From Dryococelus australis (Eukaryota > Arthropoda > Insecta > Phasmatodea > Phasmatidae), in NCBI GenBank assembly GCA_029891345.1, contig CM056994.1, forward strand, positions 142,684,457-142,748,456: a DNA stretch of 64,000 nucleotides, written 5' to 3'. The position numbers were made by a program, and so were the translations under genes. Positions 34,987 to 47,530 of this stretch are shown here, piece after piece. The notes below the pieces were generated by a model. The model saw only the letters and a program-made list of their open reading frames with translations, made no database searches and was not told the origin of the DNA. Numbering within the stretch: the first letter of the stretch is position 1; every line of letters begins with the position of its first letter.

Positions 34987-36676
34987 CAATGCAGGCCCTT
35001 GTCGCAGTTTTGTGCGTGCTTGGTTAGTAAGTATAGACAGTATAGAACGATGCTGAAGGACACCAACATTTTATCGTATTTATAGCATGCGAGGTATCTT
35101 TTAAGCCTAGTGCACACGAGCATATTTCTTTTACAAAGAAGTGAAAATAAAAGTGAACAAGAAAGTGGTCACTAAAAATGCCTACTACTTAGTGCGAACG
35201 GAATTGTGTGATCCATACACACGACACTAGCTGGTGAGCAAGGAAGTGGATGGTTGGTGTCAACTATGTATTATTTGGAAGCAGTTATTGGGATTGTGGG
35301 GGTAATTTGTGCATAATCAATAGCATTTCCCATAAAAATGAATAAAAGATTTATTCCCATCTGATATATTTCAAGCACTAAATATATACTAATTTAGAAA
35401 ATGTAAAATCACTAACAGAAAAAAAAAAAGTCATACCTGTCTATTTTTGAAGTTCGTAAATTAAATTATTTACGGTTGTGGGGGTATTAAACATTTTATT
35501 GTATTTAAAACAACAATATACCTGCTGATAGCGAGCATCAACATAGTTTACATTCGACTTGTACAAAAAAGATGGCGAAAAATGTGACTGTCCCTATATA
35601 TCACTAGCTAGTATAGAAGCTCTTGTGTGCTAGTAACTAGCATACTCGGCAGCCGTTCACACGATGCATATTGGGGTGAATACAGGAACGTGCAAGCAAG
35701 TGATTGCCTGTGCATGAAAAATGCTCGTGCGTGTACTAGGCTTAACGGGACATTTCATCCTCGTTTGGGAGATGTTTACTTTCCGTATGTTAAAATATTG
35801 GGTGCACGTTTATTAGTTTTATACGCATGCCGTAACACAGTTGAGGTGCCAAGTTGGGCACGTTCATTACTGGACAGCCTATTCTGACAAGACTTGAGGT
35901 AACGCCCGTGTTTCCTTCTGCGGATGGAAGTTCGACCATGTGGTGAGGAGTTCGGACCAGAAATAATTAGCGCCCAATCTCAGGCATGTCTCAGTTTCTG
36001 ATCACTGAGCCTGTGTGACATGGATACCGCTTTAATCATGATGGTATCGTTGTTTTTTACTGAACCTTATAGTAAAACCGTGCAATACAAAACGCACATT
36101 TCGGTTTTCTGTTTCTAACTCGCTAACGTCTCAAAGTCTAGCTTAAGTTGCCATATGTGATAATTTTTTTACTACAGCAAAACCTTATGAATATCACCTC
36201 TGATTTGGTTATGATTATAAAATCTAGGTTACTTCGCTGAAGTTTTTGAAAGCGGTCTTTTGAAACCTTGCCTGAGTTTTATTTGGATGATTGTGGGCTT
36301 GATTATTACAGTTGGAAACTGTGAGTTATTCCAAATGGTTTGCATCCCCAATTCAGATACATATTATGACTGAGGACATTAAGACGTTAACGTGTGTTGT
36401 AGACCACAGTAGGTTCATGACAAGGATTCCAGGACGGTATTCGGGATTTTAAAAGCCATCATTAAATTTTTTCATTTTTTTCCAAAGAACGAGCCAATTC
36501 AGGTAATTTTCGGGGCTCGTTATTGCTTCTAAAGCAAACAATGAGTTATCTGAGAAGCCGATAAAATTATATCATTTTAATAATAATTTAAAAAAATTTT
36601 ATTACTAAGAAATATAAAGGCATAAGTATTAAATGTTATATATCACCGGACTCGTCTTATCAAGGCGCATACGATC
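34987..36676. other. Unassigned stretch
   Basis: No gene recognised. A plus-strand ORF at 35,627-35,887 (86 codons, five cysteines, no ATG-proximal signal sequence) has no familiar motif. Confidence 0.4.
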
Positions 36677-37095
36677 TTGATGTCATACCATCATTCTGTC
36701 TTGTTTTTCATGCTCTGTCATTCCATGTTGCCTCTCTCTCATTCCATCACTTTCACTCTTTCTCTCTTACCTGTATCTCAAACTCTCTCATTTCATCACG
36801 TTATCTATTTGCTTTCCCTTACTGTCTTCCTCACTTTATTTCTCTTTCTCTCTTTCTTTCTCTTTCTCTCTTTTTCTCTCTTTCCTTCTTGTGTTCCGAT
36901 TACTCATATTCACATTCTCTCTTCCATATCACTTTTGTATTTCTCATTCCATCTCTTTCCTTTCTCTCGTCTCTCTATCATTAGTTAGGTTTTCTCCGAG
37001 TACTCCCATTTTTCCTGTTGTTCTCACTCTTCATTCTGTTTTGTCTTTGTCTCCCCATCTCTTTATCTCTTGTCTTTCATGTTCGTTTGACACCA
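36677..37095 (+). repeat. Pyrimidine-rich block 1
   Basis: About 400 bp of C/T-dominated plus strand with CTTTCTCTCTTTCTTTCTCT-like runs. It opens with TTTTTCATGCTCTGTCATTC, nearly the same words that open the block at 40,090. The long ORFs across it are low-complexity Ser/Leu/Phe artefacts. Confidence 0.85.
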
Positions 37096-38295
37096 TCATC
37101 TACATAGTTTCTTCATTGCCTGCTAGAGTGCGCAAATCGCCAGTGTGTAAATACATTTACGAATTTAAAGATTATTTTTTTATACACGAGAATGTATATA
37201 AAAAATTATTGCAAAGAAAATTCCAGGCATGACGTTTTAAAAAATATTTTATTTTCAATACTTAATTTTTAAATAAATTGAATCTATGTTTTTATTTAAT
37301 AATTTGGATTTTTAATTTTGAATTTTAATGAATTTATTCTTACTGTTGTACAAAAATTTTGTCGCCTAGCCTTGTACCCACGCACGCACCGGCAAGTACG
37401 CGAGGCAGACAGATACAACTGTTTTGACAAGCCAAGAGAGCTGGCGACGTCGGTAGGTAGGTACCGCACAGGGAAAAGGAATGGGAAGGAGAGAGGGCAA
37501 TATCCTGGATCGCTCGTGCTGCTATGCAGACATGTCAAATAGTCAGACATTTAGAAATCGTTGCATTTATAAATAGTTAGAATTATTTTATTCTAATTAA
37601 TTTCATTTGTCATTTAATAATACCAAAACTAAAAAAAAAAAAAAAAAATATTGTAAAGTAATTAAAAATGCATTTTAGTGTAAAATTTGTATTCAAATTT
37701 ACGTTCTGAAAATTTCATACTTTGCCATGACAGCTGCTAATATTTATAAAATTAAAATACTCTCATAGAGACACGGGATTTGGACACATTACCTCTCATA
37801 CAGGAGTCTAGTATGTTAACAACCACTCGATTACACAGTGACCACATGAACATTAGTGCTGAAATTTTTTATATAAGTTCCCAAACGAAGAATCTGCATT
37901 CCTTGGTTAATTATTTTGTTATACTTCATTTCAATCAGTGTATATATTGCTTATGAATACTAATATTTTGAAATTTATTTTGTTTAATTTATTTAAAGTC
38001 AAGGCATGTTCTGCATTAAAACATATTTTTTATTTATTTTCCAATCAGGGGCTGAATATTTAATTACATTATGAACAAATACCCACATTGAAAGATTTTT
38101 ATATTCTTCTCAAATAATTCTTTAACAAACCTTATTCTCGCAAACTGGGCTGGTAAGCATGTGAATATATATATTTATATATATATATATGCAAATATAA
38201 TTTTGTATTTAATAGAACCAGGCTCGTGATATTCAGTTTGCAAGCATCATTTTTGGCTCCAAGAATGTTTATCTGTTTCTGGTAAAAAAAAAAAC
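37096..38295. other. AT-rich unassigned stretch with poly(A)
   Basis: Contains an 18-base A run near 37,631 and a GC-richer patch (37,370-37,540) with ORFs on both strands that I do not recognise. Confidence 0.4.
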
Positions 38296-38299
38296 ACCG

Positions 38300-39015
38300 C
38301 CTATAATTACCAATAATACTACCCACTATAACTCTAGCATACCTCAACTATTTGTCCACACAGACCATACAAAGAAAACATGCAACCCCAAACCAGTGAC
38401 ATAATCAGCTTCTTCTCATACCATCCACCATGCCGACTAACACTATTAAAATACACTGACCACCATATCTCTTACATTAACTCAAGCATAACTTAACCTT
38501 ACAAGAGTCACCGAGACACACATACTGTCCATACCATTCGACATACACTCACAAATGCAAGACTGATATACATAAAAAAACATTTCACCCAACATACTAA
38601 CCATGTTAACCCAAGTGTATCAAGCAAATGCTATAGTTCAGACCAACCCAGCAAACATTCTTACCATCTGTCAGACTAACATAACTTAACATACTTAAGC
38701 TCAAAGAACCTACCCTACCTTAACCATCCAAAGGCCAGAAAAATATCACAAATAACCAACCATAGTCCAGATAAAAATTATACTTATCCTAAGCACACAT
38801 GTCATACATGTCTAGAATTATTTCTGCCTCTTAAGAAAATTTCACATATCCAAACGTCATAAACACGCTTCAAACAGACAATGGCCAAACATCACTTCGA
38901 ATAACATACACTTTACATTTAAAAATGAACTGTCTGATTAAGCATTGTGGTGCTCATTGTGATTGTGATGCTGATTATAATTGTTGTGCTGTTGTGGTAG
39001 TGGTGGTGGGGGTGG
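38300..39015. other. Strand-asymmetric segment: A/C-rich then G/T-rich
   Basis: From about 38,300 to 38,925 the plus strand is almost free of G (runs such as ACTAACATAACTTAACATAC). At about 38,935 it switches to a G/T-rich run ending GGTAGTGGTGGTGGGGGTGG near 39,013. No ORF of note is present. The GTGGTGCT.ATTGTG words at the switch also occur at 50,935-51,025. Confidence 0.75.
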
Positions 39016-39276
39016 TTTATTGTGAAATATTGATGGAAAACTAGTCTCATTAATATTATAATATATTTCTCGGAATTTCTGAGATTTCAATGTCAATGGT
39101 CACTAGGGTCAAGGTCAAAGTTCACCTAGGTCCAGCTAACATGGCGTTTGGGCACCTCCAACTGAATGCCTATTACTGGCCGACTCCCGTTGTGATTAAT
39201 ACCACAGTGATTGATTTCATGCTGAGACTATTTGTTTGCTTTTTGAATAACTACTGAACACAAAGGCATGCATATA

Positions 39277-39317
<41 letters not shown>

Positions 39318-40089
39318 AGAATTAGTGCACGGAGATTAAATTTCGAAACTAACGAGAAGTAGCTAATTAAACACTTCATTCAAGGGACAACGTGCCAAAT
39401 CAGAAATATGTATTCATTTAGTAGATAATGAACTTAATTGAGAAGGTAAAGCCATTAGAGTGGCGTTGTTTATTAAAAATAATATATATTATCACAAAAC
39501 TGGGATTACATTGTGAGACAAGGCTCCGCAATACCAATTTGGCAATGCCATAAGATATACAAGTTATTAGAACACTGTTCTTTAAATTGTACATTAATCA
39601 GTAATACTACATTTTGGTACACTTCCTGCGGCCTTTATGAGTAACTATCGATACAGACGAGTACAGTTGAAGATATGTATATAATACTTGACATTAAATA
39701 TTTATTTAATGAAGTGGCTAGTAAGCAGTTTCAGAATATTTGGTTAACTACAGTGCAGGCGAGGCTGTTTGAATAATATTGCATGAATACTTTGAGTAAA
39801 CTGTACTTGGACTCATTAATTTGATGATAAAGAATCGTTTCGCTTCCTAGTACTCAACAGCATATTCTTCAGTAACACATATAGTAGTTACAATTTTTAC
39901 AAGAACTGAATAGTAGTATGTTATAGTTTGTTGTGTTGCACAGGCTTCAGACTCGGTGACTCGGCCAGGTGCCGGCAGCCATCTTTGATTCTGACTTCCT
40001 GCTCAGTCAATCTGGTCATGCAACCACCATCATGGATTCTACCTACTTGATAGCCACTACATCGCCTTCTAGAACCCACGATATTAGTA
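39016..40089. other. Unassigned stretch with TCAAGGTCA and (AT)n
   Basis: A GGGTCAAGGTCAAAGTTCACC word near 39,105 is the reverse complement of the TGACC-rich repeat signature seen at 10.6 and 12-14 kb, so a fragment of that family is probably present. An (AT)n run lies at 39,280-39,313. No gene recognised. Confidence 0.5.
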
Positions 40090-40345
40090 GCCAATACGTC
40101 CTTTTTTCATGCTATGTCATTCCATTTCACTCTTTCATGCTCTATTATTCTGCCTTGTTTTGCATGTTTTATCATTCCCTTTCCCTCTTCCTTACTTCCA
40201 CTTTCTCTAATTCCATCTCTTCAAATCTCTTCCTTTCTTTCTATATCTCTAATTCCAGCCCATTCTTTCTCTATCTTTCCTTTCCCTCTTTTTTTCCATC
40301 TTTCTTTCTTCTCTTTCTTTCTCTTTTGTTACTCATATTCGTTTG
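40090..40345 (+). repeat. Pyrimidine-rich block 2
   Basis: Opens with TTTTTTCATGCTATGTCATT, close to the opening of block 1. It then runs C/T-rich to TTACTCATATTCGTTTGTCA (block 1 has ATTACTCATATTCACATTCT). The two blocks are members of one dispersed family. The 206-codon ORF across 39,969-40,589 is low-complexity and not taken as a gene. Confidence 0.8.
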
Positions 40346-43300
40346 TCATTTGTGTCTCAACTTCTTTAGGCTACCATATTTGATTACATCGGCTGTTGCT
40401 GGAAGATGCCATCTTGGTTTCTTGTTTGTTGTTTGTTTTCGACCGCCATTTTGTTTCTGGAAATTGCCATTAGGGGCGCGAATGTCACTCTCGTTTGACC
40501 ACCATATTTTTTTACGTTGGCTGCTGCTAGGAGTGTTGATGTCGCTTAACATCTATGTTGGTTTTGGAGTTGGCCACAAGGGGCGCTAGGGCACAGCTTT
40601 TTTAAAACTCAGAATGCAATATAGAAGAGTTTGGATCGAATTGTCGTACATTGGGTAGCCAGACTAACGCCTTAGACCACTCAGCTTCATGACATATACT
40701 GAGACAAGGTTCCATTAGTATTTTCGCAATATTCAGATTTAACTTTTATAATTCCATCTGTTTTCTATTTTATTAAGATACAAATATTGTTTTACTACTT
40801 TAACAATAAGTAATTTTTTATTTTATTTTAAGTTTTCAATTTAATGTGTTTATTTCAAATATATATTTTACTTATCCGAACCACCACACACTACATCTAC
40901 AGACAAAGTAAGAAATTATAATATTTATTTTTCATTTTAAAAGTATTAAGTATATTTTTCCTTTTTAAAAACACATTTTTCTTATAGGATAATTATTGTT
41001 AACATATAATAAAATATACGTAATTTAAAAGATATCAATTATTTTTATTTATCTTCTTTGAGTCGGATGATTTCGCGTTTAGTCGAAGGCAGCAGATTTA
41101 ATGTTGAAGTAAAGCATCTGCCTATGGAGCACCTGAACTGACTGTACAATGCGAAGAACTCATAAATAATTTGTACAGATACCATAAAAATTGTCAGAAA
41201 ATTGTTATTTATGCTCTATATGAAAGAAGAATGTATATTTTGCAATATTATAAATTTTTTTTTTTCAAAAATATACTGTTCAAACGTAAAAAATTAATCG
41301 ATCAATAGAGTCCGGCATTTTTAACAATGTTCAAGCGCATATCCGTTTTGGATGGTTTGCAAAGCAGAATTTACAAAAAAAAAAATATTACATGACAGAT
41401 TGCCATAATATTTACTGTGATAATGTGTAATAAAATCATGGCAATAGTGTATCATATCAATTTTATAATTAACATAATTTACGTCAGTTTGTCATGAATG
41501 TTTGTGGCAAATGGACGGACTTAAAATCAATTATAAAATTTATTTCCTACATTATTATTACAATTTTCGTACATACAATCATAGTAAACATTATGCGGTA
41601 TTCTATGACGAAGATTTTCTTGCAAGTTATGCTATATGAAGCATCCAGAATGCAAATGTTCTTAAATTTTGTTAATAATAGAGACTACTTAAATCTATTA
41701 TTTTTTTACAGGTAAAATATATATTTTTGTAAAATATTTTATAATGCTGCAAAATATTTACATTCTTCTTTCATATAATGCATGAATCGCACATTTCTGA
41801 CAATTTTATGGTGCCTCTACTACTTTTTTTTATGTGTTCTTCACGTTCTATAGTCGGGTGAAGTGCTCCATAGACGGTTGCTTTACTTAAACCTTAAGGT
41901 CCAAAGACTAGGCACACCATTTGCGCGCAGTTATCTGCATGTACAAACGTGTCACAGGCGGCCTGTGTAGAGACATCGCTGTACTCGCAAAAGATAATTT
42001 AAGGTACGTGCCTAGCCATGACAGAGTTGCACAGCGTGGCACTGACGTGTCACGAAGTTCCTAGATGAGTTTCTCAGCTGCCAAGATGCTCAGCCCAAGG
42101 CCGCGACGTCTGTGCTAGCTTGTGCATTTATTACAGACAAATTAATTTTTAACTTATCCAGGAAACGAGTTTATAATGTATGTACTCGCGCATGCTTAAT
42201 AAAAGTCATTTACACATATCATTCGGCCCTGTAGGCACAGTGATGCTGGTTCGATACCCTAGACACGCACGCATGCACTAAACTTGTGTAAAAGCCCATT
42301 TAGCCAGACTGCGTATCTGTGGGCAGATAATAACATATCATGCTGTACCTGTGACGTATTTGCTTTTCTAAGGCATACAAATATTGCATAATAATGTGGT
42401 ATTTTATATTATATTGATATTATCAAACTCGCTCAAAATGCAATCCATAAAATTCTGCTCGAAAATTCCCGCATTGTAAATGTTCTTCAAGCCTAAACGT
42501 ATAAATAAATTAGGTTAAAAGTAAATGTATTTTAAGTCCTACAAACCTCGTTTATGAAAATTAATTTGTGTAGAACTTTAGACAGCGGAAGTGCTTGTAA
42601 AAATATTTTCTACTGGTTGACTGTACACATAATGTTTTGAATATTTAAAGAACAAAATCATTTATTATTTGTTTGAGTACACCACAGTGATAAATGTAGG
42701 GAACACACTGCTCTCAAAATCTCTTTAACGAATATAGTGTGAGGAACTGAAGATGCATATTTCTCGTGCAGATTACCATAAAAGTAATTCTGACGAAATT
42801 CGAGTGCATTAATCACTAATTTTCTGTGGTGGAGTCATCAAACCACATGTGTCATTCTTTCTTTTTTTTTTTTTATGAATTTGATCAGACTTGCACAGAA
42901 GGTAGCCCTTAGGAGCTTCGACATTATTCCCCTCCATTGCATGCCAAGCACGATTCCACGACGATTCCTCGTCATGGATTTAATAACTGTGCTTGGGAGA
43001 TTTTTTCTGGGGTCATAATTTCATTAACTAATTATTTTCCGATCACATTTTGTTAATAACGGAACTTTTTTTCCATTACTATGCTTTTACCCACGACATT
43101 TTTGGGCGACCCCAAGCATGAAATATTTACTGTTTTACCAATATTTTTTTAAATAACTTTTTTTTTAAACTTAAGTGTCTTAAAATAAACTAAAAATAAG
43201 TTAATTTTTACAGAGATATTTTTATACAGTTAATGTCGCTCATAGAGTCGCTCATACACTCAAAAATTACAATATTCTTCTATAGATATATATACACACA

Positions 43301-43399
43301 CACATACACCTCACAATTACGCAACTTTGTTGAAGGTTATAGTTTTTTATGCATCTCGCCATTCACACTCGTGTTTTCCTTGTGCGAAACTATCGTGAC
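40346..43399. other. AT-rich unassigned stretch
   Basis: The first 250 bp carries repeated GCCATCTTGG / CCGCCATTTTG / TTGCCATTAGGGGCGC words resembling the flank of the 10.5-kb repeat family. The rest shows no gene, RNA or transposon end. The short (CA)n near 43,291 and T-runs are simple sequence. Confidence 0.45.
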
Positions 43400-44102
43400 A
43401 TTTATTACATTGACATACTGTGTAGAGCGGGCTATGTAGGTAACTACCCTTTTGAGGACATGTAGTAATGTGACAAGTGACCCGCTTGAAGCAAACCTGG
43501 TACTGATGTACTGATCACAAATGGACTTCACCTTTACAGATCTCTGCATGTCTAAGTCAATTCTCGCTACGGCTGAACTGCTTACCACACCTGTCACACA
43601 AATGCAACACGCAACAATGATTTTGGCACAATTAAAGCGCTCATGTCGCAGAGCATTGCAACTTTTACTGAAGGTCTTTTCACAGAAGCAACACTGATGA
43701 CGACGTGTGGTTCAGGCAAAGACTCGGGCGGACCTTTTGGATATGTAGGTGCTGGGGCTAAAGAAGCAGGTATTGCATAGATTGGTGTTTTAGGAACCTC
43801 AGTCGAAGAGGTGGAACGTACTGCTGGTACCACTCCAGAAGAAATTGATGGCACTATACCAATCTAACACAATGGTACCGCACTGGTGGTATAGCAGATG
43901 CTAGTAGTGATGTTGGTGTCAAAGCTAAAGAAGTCGATGACAAAACTACTGTAGGCAGCCCATCCGAAGAAGTCGATGGCACTGTACTGGTGAAAGTAGA
44001 TGCTGCTAGTAATGTAGCCATCACATCTGAAGAAGTCAATGGCGACAAACCATTTTTGGGCAATATCCACTTCACTTTAACATAACTAGCTATGGATAAC
44101 AT
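43400..44102 (-). pseudogene. Zinc-finger protein pseudogene with Ser/Thr/Pro-rich repeats
   Basis: Read from right to left, a Ser/Thr/Pro/Ala-rich region (44,102 to about 43,720) is built from diverged ~50-60-bp repeats with TSSD..AT and PSTSSDGLPT-like words. Two zinc fingers follow, in frames broken by frameshifts: CCFCEKTFSKSCNALRHERF..C (about 43,695-43,620) and CDRCGKQFSRSEN, stop, LRHAEIC (about 43,600-43,535). Both have the C-x2-C-x12-H-x(3-5)-C/H pattern. A third, weaker pair, CNKCHDSF..KHEC, lies near 43,400-43,360. Insect Polinton polymerases can carry N-terminal fingers of this style, and a Polinton lies 4 kb away, but no polymerase motif follows, so the identity stays open. Confidence 0.55.
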
Positions 44103-47100
44103 GACGTAGGAGCTAGCGGAGATAATAGTAGAAGAAAATTAGAGTTTTAGACTGGAATAATTGCAACATAAATGTTTATTGGGGTACGGTGTTCAGAAAA
44201 ATGTGGGTAATATTATACGTAAAATCCACTTTCTAACTCTATGGGGAAAAGCCGACATATTGGAAAATTGTGGCCAAAAAAAGTTTATTGAAATGTTCTC
44301 ATAAACCATTGCTCTAACGAACAATATACTTCCGTACAAAATTAAAGATCATAAAATTTACTACAAAAATGTTTCCCACCATTTGTTTCGCCGGGAAGTA
44401 GTTTTTATGATATATGCAAATGTATAAAGAGAGAATATCAAGCAAATAATTTACATGTAATTCTGTAATACAAATACTTAAAATTTGTATGTACAAGTGT
44501 TTGGAAGTTGGCATCTTTTAAAATACAGCATATCATATAAAATAACATGTACATATTTCTTAAAATAGTTAGTTAAGTGTGAATATTAAAATATATATTA
44601 CAATGTAATGCATGATAGAAACATTATGTAAATGCCTAATATATAATTTTGTTTTTCTTAGACAAATAAGATCTGTAAGTTGGCAGGGATTAAGTGTAAT
44701 CCGCATTATTTCAAAACTCTGAAGTTTAATTAAAATACCTAGTGTTATCATTTCATTAACACACTATTTTGGTTTGCTGCATGTAGATAATTACTGCCAG
44801 TTTATGCGCAGAGAAGTGGAAATAGATGAACGAAATACAACGCTAGAATATGCTGCACGACTCAAAGTAACTTTGAGTAGTACTTTAATCTCAAAAAGGT
44901 TATTTTATTTCGTCTCTTGTTTGAAAATTCAATCACAATATGGAGGAAAACCAGGGGAGTTTAATAAAAACGCTTTGCGTATATTGTAATGAGCATTGTA
45001 GCGAAGATAAACTAGTTACAAGACTGATTGCAAAATGTGTGCGTGGAATTGAAAATGCTGTTGCAGAAAGATATGTAAATGTTATAAAATCGGGCCAACT
45101 GGTTCACGCACAATGTAGGAAAGACTTTTGAGATACAAAAATAATTAGCACCTACAAGAATAAGAAGAAAGCGGAAAAAAATGACAGTGCTATTTCATCT
45201 ACTGCATTGTGTTTTTTTTGTGAATTTTCCTACAAGATTTTATAGCGTTTGTTTATTTTGTGGTCAAAGAGCCGAGTTCGATCCTAGCACAGTGACAGAG
45301 TGAAAAATGACATAATAAAAGTACGATCCATTGAATTCAAGGAAATAATTGGTATAACATGCACTTATAGAAATGATGAATTGGGACTTAGTGTATTAAC
45401 AAGAGTCAATGGAACTGTATCAGATTTGCATGCTGCCGATGCAGTGTATTATCGTATATGTTCTACAAACTTCCGCACTGGCAAAATGCAACAAGAGACT
45501 TCTCAGCCAAACAATGAATGTCTGAATGTGAAAAACTCCAAGTTAACTGGAAGGAGTCCAGAAAGTGTTCGTACTGAGATATTTCCCATAGTATGCAAGT
45601 ATTTTGAGGAACATGGATAAAATGGAAGAGTATTTGCAGGAATACGTACTTGAAGCTTATGTACTGAAACACATAAAACATCTACCATTGGAGAAATATG
45701 GCGAAAACATTATTATTGGAAAAGTTTGTGCTATTAAAAACTTCATTGCTATTAGAAAAACCTCCAAAACAATCCTTCATAAGTTTTACCAACAGGCAAA
45801 AGATGATAACATAGAAAAAGAAAAGGGAGAACGATATAAGCTGTAGCAGTGATTTTGAAAAGTGAGGTGAAATAACAGAGCACTCCGTCAGATACATACA
45901 CTAATTTCATGAACTTAACGGTAGATTCTTCTCTTTATTTTCTTCTGTCATCACTGAAACGGCTTCTTTCTGCCATATTACCTGACAAAAAACTGCAACT
46001 TGCAGTTGCTGCAGTTTGTTAAGCTCTTATGCAAGCTTTTGGACCTTGGGATTTTCTGGCACCAATGCAACTGGCATTAGCTGTCCAGATGCACAGCCAC
46101 TTTGGTTCTCGTTTTCCTATTGACACTCTCCATAAACTGGGATTTTGTTCGTCATATAATGAAGTTGCCAAGTTTGAGATATGTGCTGCTGCACAAGATA
46201 GAAACAACCTATCTGAGGTCCCACCAAATTAGTTTTTAAGTTTTGCTGCTGAAAATGTCTATCACGACATTTGTACAATTGATGGACGAGGAACCTTCCA
46301 TGGCATGGGAATTATATGTACTACTACCCCAAAACATCAGAAGAAAAATTGGCTAATTTCCCTCAGGAATGTATCTTTAGAAGATGTAAAAAAGTTGATT
46401 CTGCCCTATTTCATTACTACAGTAGGACTTTGAACATGAAAACACTGTTTATATGAAGAATATAATGTAACTGATATTTTGTGGTATTCAGAATGGTTTA
46501 TCAACGAGCTTCGGCCTATGTGGGCAGGAATTATGTAGTCCACACATTTAGGAAGATTACTTCCAGGGAAAGCAGACATTCAATTCCTACCAATTATTTA
46601 CATAACCCCACAGATTTATCCTGTATTTACTCGACTCTTTATTATGTATGTAAAAAAGCTTCCAGGTTCGGAAAGACTACAGTCATAACTTTTTATCAGC
46701 CACTGTATTGGAAAACACAAATGATTATCAATAGTGAACATTCAAATAGTCAATTTAAGTGTTTGGTAGTCTTTCTTGGAGAATTATATATAAAAATGTG
46801 TTTCCTTGGTTGCATTGGAGCCCTTATGGACGATACAGGTTTGTCGGAAATACTTCAGTTTGCTTATCCTGGGGACACAGTAAGGCATATTTTGAGTGGG
46901 GAATCAGTGTCCCGAGCTATTCGTGCTCACAACATGGTGGATTTTACATTGCATATAATTCGATTATTGGAAATGTATGGCATTCAAATTTATGAAGCAA
47001 GACAAGAAGATAAAGTAGGCCATTTAAATGAGGTTATGATTATTTGCAACAACCTCTTGAATTAGACCTGTTCTTTTGAAGACATATCTTCATCTCATGC

Positions 47101-47337
47101 TTTAAAACACATAGCAAAAAACATATAAACCTATGTAAAGCAAGTTAATAGCAGGGCAGCAAAACTGTGGCTGCAATATATGGACATGGTCTCTATTCTG
47201 AGGAAATTCATTGCAGCTGAGAGAACAGGAGGCTGGACCATATTTGATCCTTTAACCACATTTTTAAAATAAATATTACAATGTACACAATAAACACAGT
47301 GTGTATATTCCACCACACTCAGAAGTTAACATCTAAG

Positions 47338-47338
47338 G

Positions 47339-47383
<45 letters not shown>
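47338..47383. repeat. (AT)n microsatellite
   Basis: About 22 AT units, sitting where the central C-terminal part of the orphan-family pseudogene should be. Confidence 0.95.
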
Positions 47384-47385
<2 letters not shown>

Positions 47386-47402
47386 CTATTCCAAATTAGA
47401 AA

Positions 47403-47438
47403 GCATTTAAAAGTGCTCGCTTTACCGTGAACAGCCTA
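47403..47438 (-). repeat. TIR-like word shared with the MITE at 14 kb
   Basis: On the minus strand it reads TAGGCTGTTCACGGTAAAGC, then GAGCACTTTTAAATGC, close to the MITE right end at 14,351-14,386 (TACGCTGTTCATGGTAAAAT..GAACACTTTTGAAAGC). No partner end was found with confidence. A weak candidate near 44,184 starts TACGGTGTTCAG. Confidence 0.45.
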
Positions 47439-47530
47439 TAACAGCATGACTGCGTCAGGTAACGTAAATGTTTATGAAGCAACAGTCATTGGAAAGAAGA
47501 TACTAAGTAAAATGGCTGGAACATTGTACC

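Larger units (their letters stand above)
44941..47530 (+). pseudogene. Decayed copy of a widespread uncharacterised animal protein family
   Basis: At least seven fragments lie in order on the plus strand. 44,941-45,131 (CVYCNEHCSEDKL..., ending QCRKDF) has paired cysteines. 45,400-45,620 (AADAVYYRICSTNFRTGK) and 45,604-45,846 follow. 46,029-46,232 contains MHSHFGSRFPIDTL and GFCSSYNEV. 46,240-46,330 contains TIDGRGTFHGMGII. 46,620-47,040 contains LSCIYSTLYYVC, FLGCIGALM and HILSGESVSRAIRAH. 47,160-47,272 contains LWLQYMDMVSILRKFIAAER. After a gap filled by (AT)n, 47,446-47,530 contains NVNVYEATVIGKKILSKMAG. I recognise this order from a high-copy family of long proteins in many invertebrate genomes. 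It has no assigned function, and its copy number suggests a mobile-element origin. Many stops and frameshifts show it is dead, and roughly 200 codons appear missing before the last fragment. Confidence 0.6.

Noticed and set aside
36677-37232. Two ORFs of 103 and 113 codons
   Set aside because: They fall in a C/T-rich tract and encode low-complexity Ser/Leu/Phe strings; no family features.
39969-40589. 206-codon ORF, the second longest in the window
   Set aside because: Most of it is the translated pyrimidine-rich repeat (Phe/Ser/Leu), with repeat-like flanks, and it looks like a chance open frame, not a membrane protein.
44186-47438. Orphan-family pseudogene as the coding part of the 14-kb MITE's transposon
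   Set aside because: A TIR-like word exists at its right side, but family similarity seems to continue past it (47,446-47,530), and the left partner near 44,184 is weak.
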